This document shows positions 18,811-26,987 of a stretch of DNA of 58,559 nucleotides, piece by piece; the first letter of the stretch is position 1; every line of letters begins with the position of its first letter. The position numbers and the translations under genes were made by a program. The notes under the pieces were generated by a model. That model was given only the letters and a program-made list of their open reading frames with translations. It was not told where the DNA came from and made no database searches. Source of the stretch: Collinsella sp. AF23-4AC (GTDB lineage: Bacteria > Actinomycetota > Coriobacteriia > Coriobacteriales > Coriobacteriaceae); assembly GCF_003462685.1 (NCBI RefSeq), contig NZ_QRVE01000012.1, positions 1 to 58,559 of the forward strand. Reading direction: 5' to 3'.

Positions 18811-19174
18811 TGGTGGAGGCGCGGAGAATCGAACTCCGGTCCACGAAAGCCCCCTGATTGGCATCTCCAAGCTCAGTCGCTGGTTTAGTCTCGGACGCTT
18901 TGCGCGCAGCGACACGCTCGCGGCATCCCAACCGGTTCGGTCTTAGCCCGCGCCATACCGATTACGTGCGCAGGAGCATTCCCCTAAAATGACGTCGCGC
19001 CGGTGTCGGGGAAATCACCGGGTTGACGCGCCGCTATAAACTAAGCAGCGAGAGCCATAGGCTCAAAAGAAGAGTTGTTGTCAATTCAATTTGACGGTAC
19101 CCCTGTTTAACGAGGCGAGGAGACCTCGGCTTGCTTCCTCTCTCAGAGCTATCGTGTCGAAACCAGTCGCCCCC
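18811..19174 (-). ncRNA. ssrA: Transfer-messenger RNA
   Basis: Minus-strand RNA of about 364 bases that rescues stalled ribosomes with SmpB. The 5' GGGGGCG (from 19174) pairs with 3' CGCCTCC before the encoded ACCA (ending 18811). The 5' part has the tRNA-like GGTTTCGACA, and the 3' part has T-loop GTTCGATTC. The tag reading frame (19041-19082) reads DNNSSFEPMALAA then TAG, with the typical LAA end; the resume codon (GAC here) is my inference. A strong terminator follows. SmpB is not encoded here. Confidence 0.95.
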
Positions 19175-19411
19175 GAATGTCGGGAAAGTCTGGATGGCAT
19201 TGGGCACGAGCACCCAACACCCGTCGACTTTTCAAGGAACATACGGGGCGAGCCCCGCTTGTGAAGTGTTATCTTACCACGTTCTGAAAGCGGACAGCTG
19301 TTCTATGCACGAGCTGTGAAGACCCCAATGTGCGCCGCACTTCACACTTTTGCTACCGATCGCGTCACGTATATTTTCGCCAAGCAAAATTGACCCGTCG
19401 AAAGGACCGTT
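19175..19411. other. Spacer upstream of ssrA and hypothetical gene
   Basis: 237 bases holding the promoter side of ssrA (minus) and of the 19412 gene (plus). No promoter is convincing enough to place. No gene is supported. Confidence 0.4.
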
Positions 19412-19846
19412 ATGGATACCAAGCAGAAACTCGTCAATGCCCTCGCAGGCCTGGGCTCAACCATTACCGAAGCTATGGATGTCATCGAGGGCTTTGTACC
19501 GTGCGGACATCCCGCCCTCACGGTGTCGAACGCACTCGTCGCGCTGGACGCTGACGATGATGCAGCTCTCGCCCAGCAGCTTGAGACCGTCGAGGGCTTT
19601 ATCGACCACGTGAGTGAGAACCGCGGCGTGACCGCCTACCACGGCATCGAGGTCGAGCTCACGGGTCCCAAGGCCGATCTGTTCGCAGCAATCCGCGAAG
19701 TAGGCGCCCTTATGCAGACCGCAGGCGTCAAGAACACCCAGGTCAACGAGTGGGTCTACCGCAGTCTGGCAGCACTCGACAGCTCCGACGAAAAGGCAGC
19801 TGAACAGCTCGCAGAAAGTCCCGCCATCAAGGCCGCACTTTTGTAA
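19412..19846 (+). CDS. Hypothetical protein, helical, acidic
   Basis: 144 residues, not recognised. AAAGGA at 19400-19405 gives a good ribosome site. Composition is Ala-, Asp- and Glu-rich without signal peptide or membrane segment; it looks like a small soluble alpha-helical protein. The central part contains the phrase TAYHGIEVELTGPKADLF. It is alone between ssrA and a convergent toxin-antitoxin pair. Codon usage matches the genome, so it is likely a real gene. Confidence 0.7.
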   Translation: MDTKQKLVNALAGLGSTITEAMDVIEGFVPCGHPALTVSNALVALDADDDAALAQQLETVEGFIDHVSENRGVTAYHGIEVELTGPKADLFAAIREVGALMQTAGVKNTQVNEWVYRSLAALDSSDEKAAEQLAESPAIKAALL

Positions 19847-19855
19847 ATAGCAGAC

Positions 19856-19894
19856 GCGGGCCCCTTGGCGCATCGTCGTCCAAGAGGCCCGCGA
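19856..19894. terminator. Hairpin between convergent genes
   Basis: CGCGGGCC...CTTGG pairs with CCAAG...GGCCCGCG across 19856-19894 with one bulge on each side. It lies between the convergent 19412 gene and the PIN toxin gene and could serve both as a terminator, though it lacks a T-tract. Confidence 0.6.
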
Positions 19895-19904
19895 ACAGTT
19901 CGCG

Positions 19905-20420
19905 TCAACCGATAGCCGCGCCGCCGCGTTTGGCCAAAGCAAGAATCGGCATCATTTGGCGCGGGGTCTTTGCTGCAAGATCGGCATGTTCGAGCAGTTT
20001 GTGATCGTTGGTCACCAAGTAATCGACCTGCGCGCGCTTGCACGCGGCGAGCACCAAGTTGTCCTCGTAATCGCGATGGAGCGCTAAGTATTTGTCAGCC
20101 AGCCAAAGGTCCGACGCATCTGCACCCACGGCCGTGGCGTTTTCGGTCATGTTCCGAACAAACGCCAGCGCCGCATCGCCAATTGCACGGGCAGATGCCT
20201 CGTCAAGCGCTCCCCCGCTGGCAAGAACGCTACGCTTGAGCTCGTGTTGGACAACGTACAGCACGTCCTTGGCGATATGCACCGGAAAGAACAGCAATGC
20301 CCCCGTCTCCGTCGCCTGTCCAATAAACGCACGCGCGGCAAGCGACTCGGCATGGTCGACGCAAAACGAATCAACCCATACGTTGGCGTCCACCATTATT
20401 TTGAGGGGAGCCCCGCTCAC
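19905..20420 (-). CDS. PIN-domain toxin
   Basis: 171-residue PIN-domain protein, a predicted Mg-dependent ribonuclease toxin. First acidic residue in IMVDANVWVDSF near the N-terminus; second cluster YEDNLVLAACKRAQVDYLVTND near the C-terminus provides further Asp residues. I chose GTG at 20420, which overlaps the antitoxin stop (GTGA), a common toxin-antitoxin arrangement with GGGG about 9 bases upstream; ATG at 20396 is the alternative. Cotranscribed with the RelB-like antitoxin from a promoter at 20811-20839. Confidence 0.82.
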   Translation of the reverse strand: MSGAPLKIMVDANVWVDSFCVDHAESLAARAFIGQATETGALLFFPVHIAKDVLYVVQHELKRSVLASGGALDEASARAIGDAALAFVRNMTENATAVGADASDLWLADKYLALHRDYEDNLVLAACKRAQVDYLVTNDHKLLEHADLAAKTPRQMMPILALAKRGGAAIG

Positions 20421-20770
20421 AGGATCATCCCCTTTTGGCGATAGCGATCGTCCATGGCCTCGGAATAGATTGTGTCCCAATCGCGATCGTCGGATACGGG
20501 CGACGTAGCGATGCCCAGGTCCGCGTAAAGCTGATCCGCCGCCGCCCATGATGCGGCGAACGGAGTATCGGGTGCGACGGTCTGCTGCCGGTCGTCGACG
20601 GCCGCAAGCACTTCCTCGCACTGCCCGCCACCCTGCGCAACCTTGGCCACCACCTTTTTGATGAGCTCGGGCAGCGAGGCGCCCGAAAGCCGCAGCGCCT
20701 CCTCGGCACGGTTCTTGACCTGGCGATCTACGCGAACGTTCACCTGTGCCATGCCGCTAACAGCACCCAC
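20417..20770 (-). CDS. RelB/DinJ-like antitoxin
   Basis: 117 residues. The N-terminal 45 residues (AQVNVRVDRQVKNRAEEALR then LSGASLPELIKKVVAKV) fit the ribbon-helix-helix RelB/DinJ family; the C-terminal part would bind and neutralise the PIN toxin. The 3' end overlaps the toxin start. Start uncertain: GTG at 20770 has GGGAG ten bases upstream and is preferred; ATG at 20752 lacks a near ribosome site. The promoter upstream carries repeated GCTAGC palindromes, suggesting self-repression. RelB-type antitoxins usually pair with RelE-type toxins, so pairing with PIN is a little unusual. Confidence 0.78.
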   Translation of the reverse strand: MGAVSGMAQVNVRVDRQVKNRAEEALRLSGASLPELIKKVVAKVAQGGGQCEEVLAAVDDRQQTVAPDTPFAASWAAADQLYADLGIATSPVSDDRDWDTIYSEAMDDRYRQKGMIL

Positions 20771-20792
20771 GTCGTTCCCGCTCCCTTCAATT

Positions 20793-20839
20793 GCTAGCTT
20801 TGCTAGCACCACTATATAAAGAAGCTAGCACATGGTCAA
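20793..20839 (-). promoter_or_regulatory. Toxin-antitoxin promoter with GCTAGC operators
   Basis: Minus strand TTGACC (20834-20839), 17-base spacer, TATAGT (20811-20816). The palindrome GCTAGC occurs three times: 20793-20798, 20802-20807 and 20824-20829, thus in the spacer and just after the start site. These are probable binding sites for the RHH antitoxin. Confidence 0.75.
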
Positions 20840-20842
20840 ATG

Positions 20843-20887
20843 CAAAAGACCTGCGCTCGGACGACACCGATGCCGTCTGGGCGCAGG
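20843..20887 (-). terminator. Terminator after P-type ATPase
   Basis: CCTGCGC (20850-20856) pairs with GCGCAGG (20881-20887); inner CGGACG/CGTCTG extends it. On the minus strand TCTTTTGCATTT follows. It ends the ATPase transcript just upstream of the toxin-antitoxin promoter region. Confidence 0.75.
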
Positions 20888-20913
20888 CCAAATAACGTGG
20901 GCGAACACGTCTG

Positions 20914-22989
20914 CTAACGCAGGTAAGCCTTCGCGTTACTCAGGCTGTAGGCAATCGTCGAGCCATTGTGCAGCAGCGACGACACCTGCGGGGTAATCGC
21001 ACCGGTAATGCCCAGTGCCAAGAGTGCTGAGTTGGTGAGCATCACCTTAGAATAGGAGCTCGTCAGACGATCAACGAGGCCCTGGCTCATGCGGCGCAGA
21101 CGCACGATCGCGGCCAGATCCGTATCGGTCAGGATGATATCGGCGACCTCCTTGGCGATGTCGCTTCCGCCACCCATCGCCAGGCCCACGTCGGCCAAAC
21201 CGAGCGCCGGCGAATCGTTGACGCCGTCGCCCACCATGGCAACGTGGCGCCCCTCGCCCTTAATGCGCTCAACATACGCGTACTTGTCCTCGGGCAGCAG
21301 CTCGGCCTTAAACTCGTCGACGCCGGCCGCGCGAGCAATGCGCTCGGCCGTACGCTCCGAGTCGCCCGTGAGCATGACCACGTGCTTGACGCCCAGCGCA
21401 TGTAGGTCGGCGATGGCCTCGCGGACCCCGGGCTTGAGCGGATCCTCGATGCCGAGCACGCCCACAACGGTGCCATCGACCGCCAGATACAGCGGCGACA
21501 GGCCCTGCATCTGGGACTCGATTTGCTCCTTAATGTCGGACTCAAGCTGCGCGCTCTCATCCTCAAATACAAAGTGCGCGGAACCGATGATGGCGCGACG
21601 CCCTTCGATGGACGAAGCGATGCCGTGCGCCACGATGTACTCGACGGCGGCATGGCGCTCGCGGTGCTCGAGCCCGCGCTCGCGTGCCGCATTGACCACA
21701 GCACGCGCCACCGGATGCGGAAAATGCTCCTCCAAACAAGCAGAAAGGCGCAGGACCTCGTCCTCGCTCCAGCCATCGGTAGTGAGCACACAGGCAAGAC
21801 GCGGCTGTGCCTCGGTAAGCGTGCCGGTCTTATCAAACACAATGGTGTCGGCCTTGGCAAACGACTCAAAGTACTTGGCGCCCTTGACCATGACACCCAT
21901 CTTGGCAGCATCGCTCATGGCAGTCATGACGGCGACGGAACCCGTGAGCTTGAGTGCGCACGAGTAGTCGACCATCAACGCCGCTGAGGTCTTGATGAGG
22001 CTGCGGGTGGTAAGCGCAACCAGGCCCGCGAGCAGGAAGTTCCACGGGACGATCTTGTTGGCAAGGTCCTCCATATGCGACTGGCCCTCGGACTTGAGCG
22101 AGTCGGCCGTCTGCACGAGCGAGACGATTGAGCGCAGCTTGGTCTGCGCCGTGTTGGCACGCACGCGCACCAAGATGCTGCCGTCTTCCACGACGGTACC
22201 GGCGAACACGTCGTCGCCCACGCTGCGCTCGACGGCCAGCGACTCGCCGGTCAGGGTCGCCTGGTTGACCATAGCGCTCCCCTGCTCGACAACGCCGTCG
22301 ATGCAAATGGACATGCCAGTGCGCACGGCCACCAAGTCACCGGGCTCAAGCTCGGTCGCGGCAACACTTACCTCGGTGTCGCCGACGACCTTTTGCGCCT
22401 TGTCGGGCACATCGAGCAGCGAGTTGATGAGCTCGTTTTCGCTCATGGCGCGGGTGTAGTCCTCGAGCAGCTCGCCCACGTTGAGCAGGAACATTGTCTG
22501 GCCCGCGGTGTCAACATCACGCTTGACGAACGAAATGCCGATGGCCGAAGCGTCGAGCACAGGAACGGTCAGGCGCGGCTGCGCGAGCTCACGGAGGGCG
22601 GCACGCAAAAAGGCCATGTAACCGGCCACGACAAACACCGCACGCAGAGGCGTGGGCAAAAACCAGCGACGTGCGTAATGGGCACCGACGAGTGTCGCCA
22701 GGTCCATAACGAGTTTGTGCTTGCGCGGCTCAAGTTGCATCACGTAGCCCGACTTGGCATCGGCGATAGCTTGGGCATCGAGCGCACCCAAGGCGTCGAG
22801 CACGCCCGCACGACACCGCTCGTCATATTCGAGCGCCATCTGGCCGATGCGGCCGTAGACGCGCACCTTGCGCACGCCGTCGATGTCGCCGCCAAGCTTA
22901 AGAAGTGCATCGAGATCGCTCTCTGGCACAGGGCCCGCCAATTGAAGACGGGTCCTGCCGGGGATCTCGCTGATAATCGAGAATCTCAT
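20914..22989 (-). CDS. P1B-like metal-translocating ATPase
   Basis: 691 residues. N-terminal HMA_2-like region (ISEIPGRTRLQL); actuator loop TGES (247-250); phosphorylated DKTGT (Asp386); HP motif in FPHPVARAV; hinge GDGVNDSPAL. The expected CPC/CPx metal motif in the membrane helix is replaced by SCALK (343-347, in VDYSCALKLTG). This variant belongs to a poorly characterised subgroup; the metal cannot be named. It is preceded by a small partner gene 18 bases upstream and by a promoter with a DtxR-like palindrome, pointing to Mn/Fe-type metal control. Ribosome site is weak, suggesting coupling to the small gene. Confidence 0.88.
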   Translation of the reverse strand: MRFSIISEIPGRTRLQLAGPVPESDLDALLKLGGDIDGVRKVRVYGRIGQMALEYDERCRAGVLDALGALDAQAIADAKSGYVMQLEPRKHKLVMDLATLVGAHYARRWFLPTPLRAVFVVAGYMAFLRAALRELAQPRLTVPVLDASAIGISFVKRDVDTAGQTMFLLNVGELLEDYTRAMSENELINSLLDVPDKAQKVVGDTEVSVAATELEPGDLVAVRTGMSICIDGVVEQGSAMVNQATLTGESLAVERSVGDDVFAGTVVEDGSILVRVRANTAQTKLRSIVSLVQTADSLKSEGQSHMEDLANKIVPWNFLLAGLVALTTRSLIKTSAALMVDYSCALKLTGSVAVMTAMSDAAKMGVMVKGAKYFESFAKADTIVFDKTGTLTEAQPRLACVLTTDGWSEDEVLRLSACLEEHFPHPVARAVVNAARERGLEHRERHAAVEYIVAHGIASSIEGRRAIIGSAHFVFEDESAQLESDIKEQIESQMQGLSPLYLAVDGTVVGVLGIEDPLKPGVREAIADLHALGVKHVVMLTGDSERTAERIARAAGVDEFKAELLPEDKYAYVERIKGEGRHVAMVGDGVNDSPALGLADVGLAMGGGSDIAKEVADIILTDTDLAAIVRLRRMSQGLVDRLTSSYSKVMLTNSALLALGITGAITPQVSSLLHNGSTIAYSLSNAKAYLR

Positions 22990-23007
22990 AGTTTGTGCCT
23001 GGGAGCG

Positions 23008-23253
23008 TTACTCGGCTGCCTCGTCAGCAGCGGCCTCGCTCTGGGTGATGTAGGCAGCCTCGGCAACCATGTCATCGACATTGGCCTTGGCCTGCTCGAC
23101 CATGTCCTGGTAGCAGTTCTTGACGCGCATACCGCACGCGATGCCCTGCACGCAGGCATTCTTTACCGGAGCGCTGGTGAGCAGCTTGATGCCGGCCGTG
23201 CCAAGCAGAAAACCGCCACCGACAAGCAGGGTATTGAACGTCGACTTCTTCAT
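23008..23253 (-). CDS. Small membrane-anchored partner (DUF6110-like)
   Basis: 81 residues: a glycine-rich hydrophobic N-terminal segment (TLLVGGGFLLGTAGIKLL) followed by a cysteine pair region (ACVQGIACGMRVKNC, three Cys) and a helical acidic tail. It resembles small DUF6110-type proteins found next to P-type ATPases; I recall this association but could not check it. GGGAG precedes the ATG at 23253. First gene of the metal ATPase operon; it may act as a metal chaperone or transporter subunit, which is inference. Confidence 0.75.
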   Translation of the reverse strand: MKKSTFNTLLVGGGFLLGTAGIKLLTSAPVKNACVQGIACGMRVKNCYQDMVEQAKANVDDMVAEAAYITQSEAAADEAAE

Positions 23254-23337
23254 GTTGCTTCTCCCTTTTACCGCATTGGACGCGGCACGGTGCCTCAGCA
23301 CCCGAGTAAATAAGTTTGCTCGAGCACACTTTTGGAA

Positions 23338-23369
23338 AATAGTTTAGTATATCTAACTATTGAGGTCAA
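23338..23369 (-). promoter_or_regulatory. Metal-ATPase promoter with DtxR-like palindrome
   Basis: Minus strand TTGACC (23364-23369), 17-base spacer, TAAACT (23341-23346). Between and over these lies a palindrome: AATAGTT/AACTATT (23338-23344, 23355-23361) with core TTAGTATATCTAA (23344-23356). The TTAG-n5-CTAA layout resembles DtxR/MntR-family operators. Confidence 0.65.
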
Positions 23370-23370
23370 C

Positions 23371-23796
23371 AAAGGTTAACTTTTTGGAAATCTTGGGGCG
23401 CAATGTGACCAAGGAGACCGCCCCTGCGCCACATCCACAAAAAAATGAGGGCGCCAACGGCACCCTCATTCACCAAATACAATTCAGCCTACCTGACCCG
23501 AACGGCCGAGTCGTAGCTGAACCCGGGAGCCCCGGCAGGGCGGGTGCTTGCTCAAAATGAGTTCCCTTCAAAACAATGGGCGTGCCGACGGCACGTCCAT
23601 TCACTCTATTCCATTCAGCCCGCCTGACCCGAACGGCCGAGTCGTCTTGCCGTGGAAGCCCCGAGTCGCCGGGGTGTTTGCTCCAAATGAGTTCCGCATG
23701 CAAAGAAGGCCACTAAATGTGGCCTTCGTCTTGCATAGGACTGTTTGAAATTTGGAGGAAATACCCCGGCGACTCGGGGCTTCCACGGCCTCGCAG
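23371..23796. repeat. Repeat-rich spacer upstream of ATPase, downstream of gatB
   Basis: 426 bases without a gene. Three short hairpins: 23444-23470 (AATGAGGG/CCCTCATT), about 23575-23601 (GGGCGTGCC/GGCACGTCC), and AAGGCCAC/GTGGCCTT near 23704-23728. Two diverged copies of a unit containing CCTGACCCGAACGGCCGAGT lie near 23491 and 23626. A perfect 27-bp inverted repeat joins 23649-23675 to 23763-23789. The hairpins next to gatB probably include its terminator. Confidence 0.7.
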
Positions 23797-25473
23797 CTAC
23801 GAGAGCGACGTTCTCAGCAACTCGTTGAAGAGCTTCGGGTTGCCCTTGCCGCGGCTCGCCTTCATGCACTGGCCCACCAAAAAGCCGATGACCTTCTGGT
23901 TGCCGTCGCGGTACTGCTGCGCCTGATCGGCACAGTTTGCCAGCACCTCGTCCACGATCGGCTGCAGCGCGCCGGCATCGCTCACCTGACGCATGCCGCG
24001 CTCGTCGACGATCTTGTTGGGGTCGTCGCCAGTCTGGGCCATGGCCTCAAAGACCTCGTGCGCCTGGTTGGAGCTGATGGCATCGGTCGCCAGCAGCTTG
24101 GCAAGGGCTGCCACCTGAGCCGGCGCGATGCCGGACTCGGCGAGCGACACGCCCGCGCCCTTAAGGTAGGCGATCATCTCGTTCACCAGCAGGTTTGCGA
24201 CCGTCTGAGCCTCCTTGCCAGCCATACCGGCAGCAGCGGCCTCAAAGAAGTCGGCAAACTCGGGGTCGCCGGCAATCTGCTCGGCGTCGGCCGTCTTAAT
24301 GCCAAAGTCGGCCTCAAAACGGGCGCGCTTGGCATCGGGCAGCTCGGGGATCTCGCCACGGCAGCGGTCGATGAACTCGTCATCCAGATCGAAGGGCGCC
24401 AGGTCGGGATCGGGGAACAGGCGATAGTCGTCGGCCGCCTCCTTCACACGCATGACAACGGTGCGCTTGTGGCTGGGCTCCCAGTGGCGGGTCTCCTGAT
24501 AGATGATGCCGCCCTCCTCGAGCACCTCGGCCTGGCGGCAGATCTCGTAGGCAAGGCCGTCATGCAGGCTCTTAAACGAGTTGAGGTTCTTGAGCTCGGT
24601 CTTGGTGCCCAGCTTGGTCTCGCCGCGGCGGCGCAGCGACACGTTGCCGTCGCAGCGCATCGAACCCTTCTCCATGGAGCAGTCCGAAATGCCCAGCGTC
24701 ACAAAGATGCGACGGAGCTTCTCCATAAACAAGCGAGCCTCCTCGGGCGTGCGCAGATCGGGCTCAGTCACGAGCTCAATCAAAGGCGTGCCGCAGCGGT
24801 TGTAGTCGACGAGCGACTCAGCCGCGGCGGTAATGCGGCCCTCGGCACCGCCCACGTGCACCATCTTGGCGGCGTCCTCCTCCATGTGGATGCGCAGGAT
24901 GCGGATGGGCACCGTGTAGGAACCGTCCTCGCGACGCTCGGGCATCTGCAGGTTGGACGCGTCATAGCTGGCCAGGTGGCCGGCGCGCTGGTTGCCCTCG
25001 CGCATGGTCGACGTCATGGACGTGGACAGGCCCTCGGCGTTGGCCGAAGCGCTCGCCAGGCTCTGGGCCTCGGCCTCGCCAAACGCGCAGTCGGGGCGCT
25101 CGGCGGCACCGCGACCGGTCACGTCCAGGTCCAGGTGACCGTACATGGCAAAGGCGACCGGACCCTGCGTGGTCTGGAAGTTCTTGGCCATATCGGGATA
25201 AAAGTAGTGCTTACGATAGAACATCGAGTGGCGCTGGATCTCGCAGTTGGTGGCGAGACCGGCCTTGACGATGCTCTCGATGGCGCGCTTGTTGGGCACC
25301 GGCAGGGCGCCGGGCAGGCCCAGGCACACCGGGCACACGTTGGCGTTGGGCTCGTCATCGTGGCTGAGCTTGCAGTTGCAGAACATCTTGGTATCGAGTG
25401 CGGTGAGCTCGGTATGGATCTCCAGGCCGATCACGGCCTCCCAATCCTGCAGGACCTCGGAAAGCTCCTTCAT
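23797..25473 (-). CDS. gatB: Asp/Glu-tRNA amidotransferase subunit B
   Basis: Part of GatCAB, which converts mischarged Glu-tRNA(Gln) and Asp-tRNA(Asn) to Gln- and Asn-tRNA. 558 residues against about 475-500 in most bacteria. VIGLEIHTEL (14-23), metal-site cysteines C32, C34, C47 and C50, HMEEDA (196-201), NRCGTPLIELVTEPD, and the C-terminal Yqey-like tail GFLVGQCMKASRG are all present. The extra length is a Gln/Ala/Ser-rich insert at about residues 121-183, between DLDV and YTVPIRIL. ATG overlaps the gatA stop by one base (TAATG). Confidence 0.95.
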   Translation of the reverse strand: MKELSEVLQDWEAVIGLEIHTELTALDTKMFCNCKLSHDDEPNANVCPVCLGLPGALPVPNKRAIESIVKAGLATNCEIQRHSMFYRKHYFYPDMAKNFQTTQGPVAFAMYGHLDLDVTGRGAAERPDCAFGEAEAQSLASASANAEGLSTSMTSTMREGNQRAGHLASYDASNLQMPERREDGSYTVPIRILRIHMEEDAAKMVHVGGAEGRITAAAESLVDYNRCGTPLIELVTEPDLRTPEEARLFMEKLRRIFVTLGISDCSMEKGSMRCDGNVSLRRRGETKLGTKTELKNLNSFKSLHDGLAYEICRQAEVLEEGGIIYQETRHWEPSHKRTVVMRVKEAADDYRLFPDPDLAPFDLDDEFIDRCRGEIPELPDAKRARFEADFGIKTADAEQIAGDPEFADFFEAAAAGMAGKEAQTVANLLVNEMIAYLKGAGVSLAESGIAPAQVAALAKLLATDAISSNQAHEVFEAMAQTGDDPNKIVDERGMRQVSDAGALQPIVDEVLANCADQAQQYRDGNQKVIGFLVGQCMKASRGKGNPKLFNELLRTSLS

Positions 25474-26987
25474 TACAGCTCGCCTCCCTTCCCGGCAAAA
25501 TCGGGCGCGACGGAAAGCGCGGGCGCACCCGTGGCGGCATCGGCAAAGCCGCGCTCCAAGGCGCGGGCAAACGTGAGCAGCTGACGGTCCTTAAAGGCGG
25601 GTCCCACCAGCTGGGCAGAAACGGGCAGTTGAGTATCCTCGCCCAGGCCCAGCGGCACCGAGATGCCACCGTTGCCGCAAATGTTGAGCGAAATGGTGTA
25701 CAGGTCGGAGAGATACATCTGCGTGGGGTCGCTGATCTCGCCAAACTTAAAAGCCGTGCGCGGCGAGGCGGGCATGAGGATGGTGTCCACCTTGGCATAC
25801 GCAGCGTCGTAGTCCTGCGTGATGAGCGTGCGGGCCTTTTGCGCGGCGTAGTAGTACTTGTCGTACACGCCCGAGGAGAGCAGGTAGGCGCCGAGCATCT
25901 GACGGCGCTTGGCCTCGGCGCCAAAGCCGTGGGCGCGCGACAGCGAGCTCTGGTCGGACAGGTTGGCGCAGCCTTCCTCCTGATAGCCGTAGCGAATGCC
26001 ATCGAAACGTGCCAGGTTGGAGAACGCCTCGGCCGGGCCGATGACGTAGTAGGCGGCGATGGCGGCGTCCAGGTGCGGCAGGTCGACCTCGACCAGCTCG
26101 GCACCCTGGTTCTGCAGCTCCTGTGCAGCACGCTCAACAGCGGCCTTGACCTCGGGCGTCAGGCCCTCGGCCTCCATAAACGCGGGGATGATGCCCACGC
26201 GCTTGCCCTCGATGCTGTCGTTGAGATGCTCGGTAAAGTCGACGGCGCAGTCCTGGCTGGTGCAGTCGTACGGATCGTGGCCCGCGCCGGCAAGCGCATT
26301 CATGGCCAGCGCAACGTCCTCGACCGTGCGGCCAAAGGGGCCCACCTGATCGAGCGACGAGCCAAAGGCAACCACGCCATAACGGCTCACAGCGCCATAC
26401 GTGGGCTTAAAGCCCACCACGCCGCACAGCGACGCCGGCTGGCGAATGGAGCCGCCGGTGTCCGAGCCCAGTGAGAGCGCGACCTCGCCCGCAGCGACGG
26501 CGGCAGCGGAGCCACCCGAGGAGCCGCCGGGCACGCGCTCGGTATCCCAAGGGTTGTTGGTGCGGTGGAACGCCGAGCTCTCGGTGGAGCTGCCAAAGGC
26601 AAACTCGTCCATGTTGGCCTTGCCCATGGGCAGACAGCCGGCATCGAGCATGCGCTGAACGCAGGTGGCGGTGTAGACGCTCTGGTAGTCCTCGAGCATG
26701 CGGGAAGCGCAGGTGGTGCGCGTGCCCACGAGGTTCATGTTGTCCTTGATGGCCAGCGGCACGCCCGCGAGCGGGGGCAGCGGCTTGCCTGCGGCGCGGT
26801 CGGCATCCACGCGCGCGGCGGCCTCGAGCGCGAGCTCGGGCGCCACCTGCAGGAATGCCTGGACCCCGCCCTCGCGCGCCTCGATGGCGGCAAGGGAGGC
26901 CTGAGCCACCTCGGTAGCGGTAAAGTCGCCGGCGGCAACGCCCGCGGCGATCTGGGCGGCGGTAAGGGAATCGAAGCTCTGCGCCAT
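25473..26987 (-). CDS. gatA: Asp/Glu-tRNA amidotransferase subunit A
   Basis: Amidase-signature subunit that releases ammonia from glutamine for GatB. 504 residues. Catalytic triad Lys81 (PLAIKDN), cis-Ser156 (PGGSSGGS) and Ser180 (GSDTGGSIRQPAS). Both its start and stop overlap the neighbouring genes by one base, showing tight coupling in gatCAB. Confidence 0.97.
   Translation of the reverse strand: MAQSFDSLTAAQIAAGVAAGDFTATEVAQASLAAIEAREGGVQAFLQVAPELALEAAARVDADRAAGKPLPPLAGVPLAIKDNMNLVGTRTTCASRMLEDYQSVYTATCVQRMLDAGCLPMGKANMDEFAFGSSTESSAFHRTNNPWDTERVPGGSSGGSAAAVAAGEVALSLGSDTGGSIRQPASLCGVVGFKPTYGAVSRYGVVAFGSSLDQVGPFGRTVEDVALAMNALAGAGHDPYDCTSQDCAVDFTEHLNDSIEGKRVGIIPAFMEAEGLTPEVKAAVERAAQELQNQGAELVEVDLPHLDAAIAAYYVIGPAEAFSNLARFDGIRYGYQEEGCANLSDQSSLSRAHGFGAEAKRRQMLGAYLLSSGVYDKYYYAAQKARTLITQDYDAAYAKVDTILMPASPRTAFKFGEISDPTQMYLSDLYTISLNICGNGGISVPLGLGEDTQLPVSAQLVGPAFKDRQLLTFARALERGFADAATGAPALSVAPDFAGKGGEL

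Noticed and set aside
18511..18888. 125-codon plus-strand ORF ending in WWRRGESNSGP
   Set aside because: It runs across the tmRNA 3' end, and the phrase RRGESNSGP is the familiar false translation of tRNA-like sequence. The tmRNA explains the segment.
23752..25584. 610-codon plus-strand ORF
   Set aside because: Antisense of gatB with low-complexity Leu/Gly/His composition.
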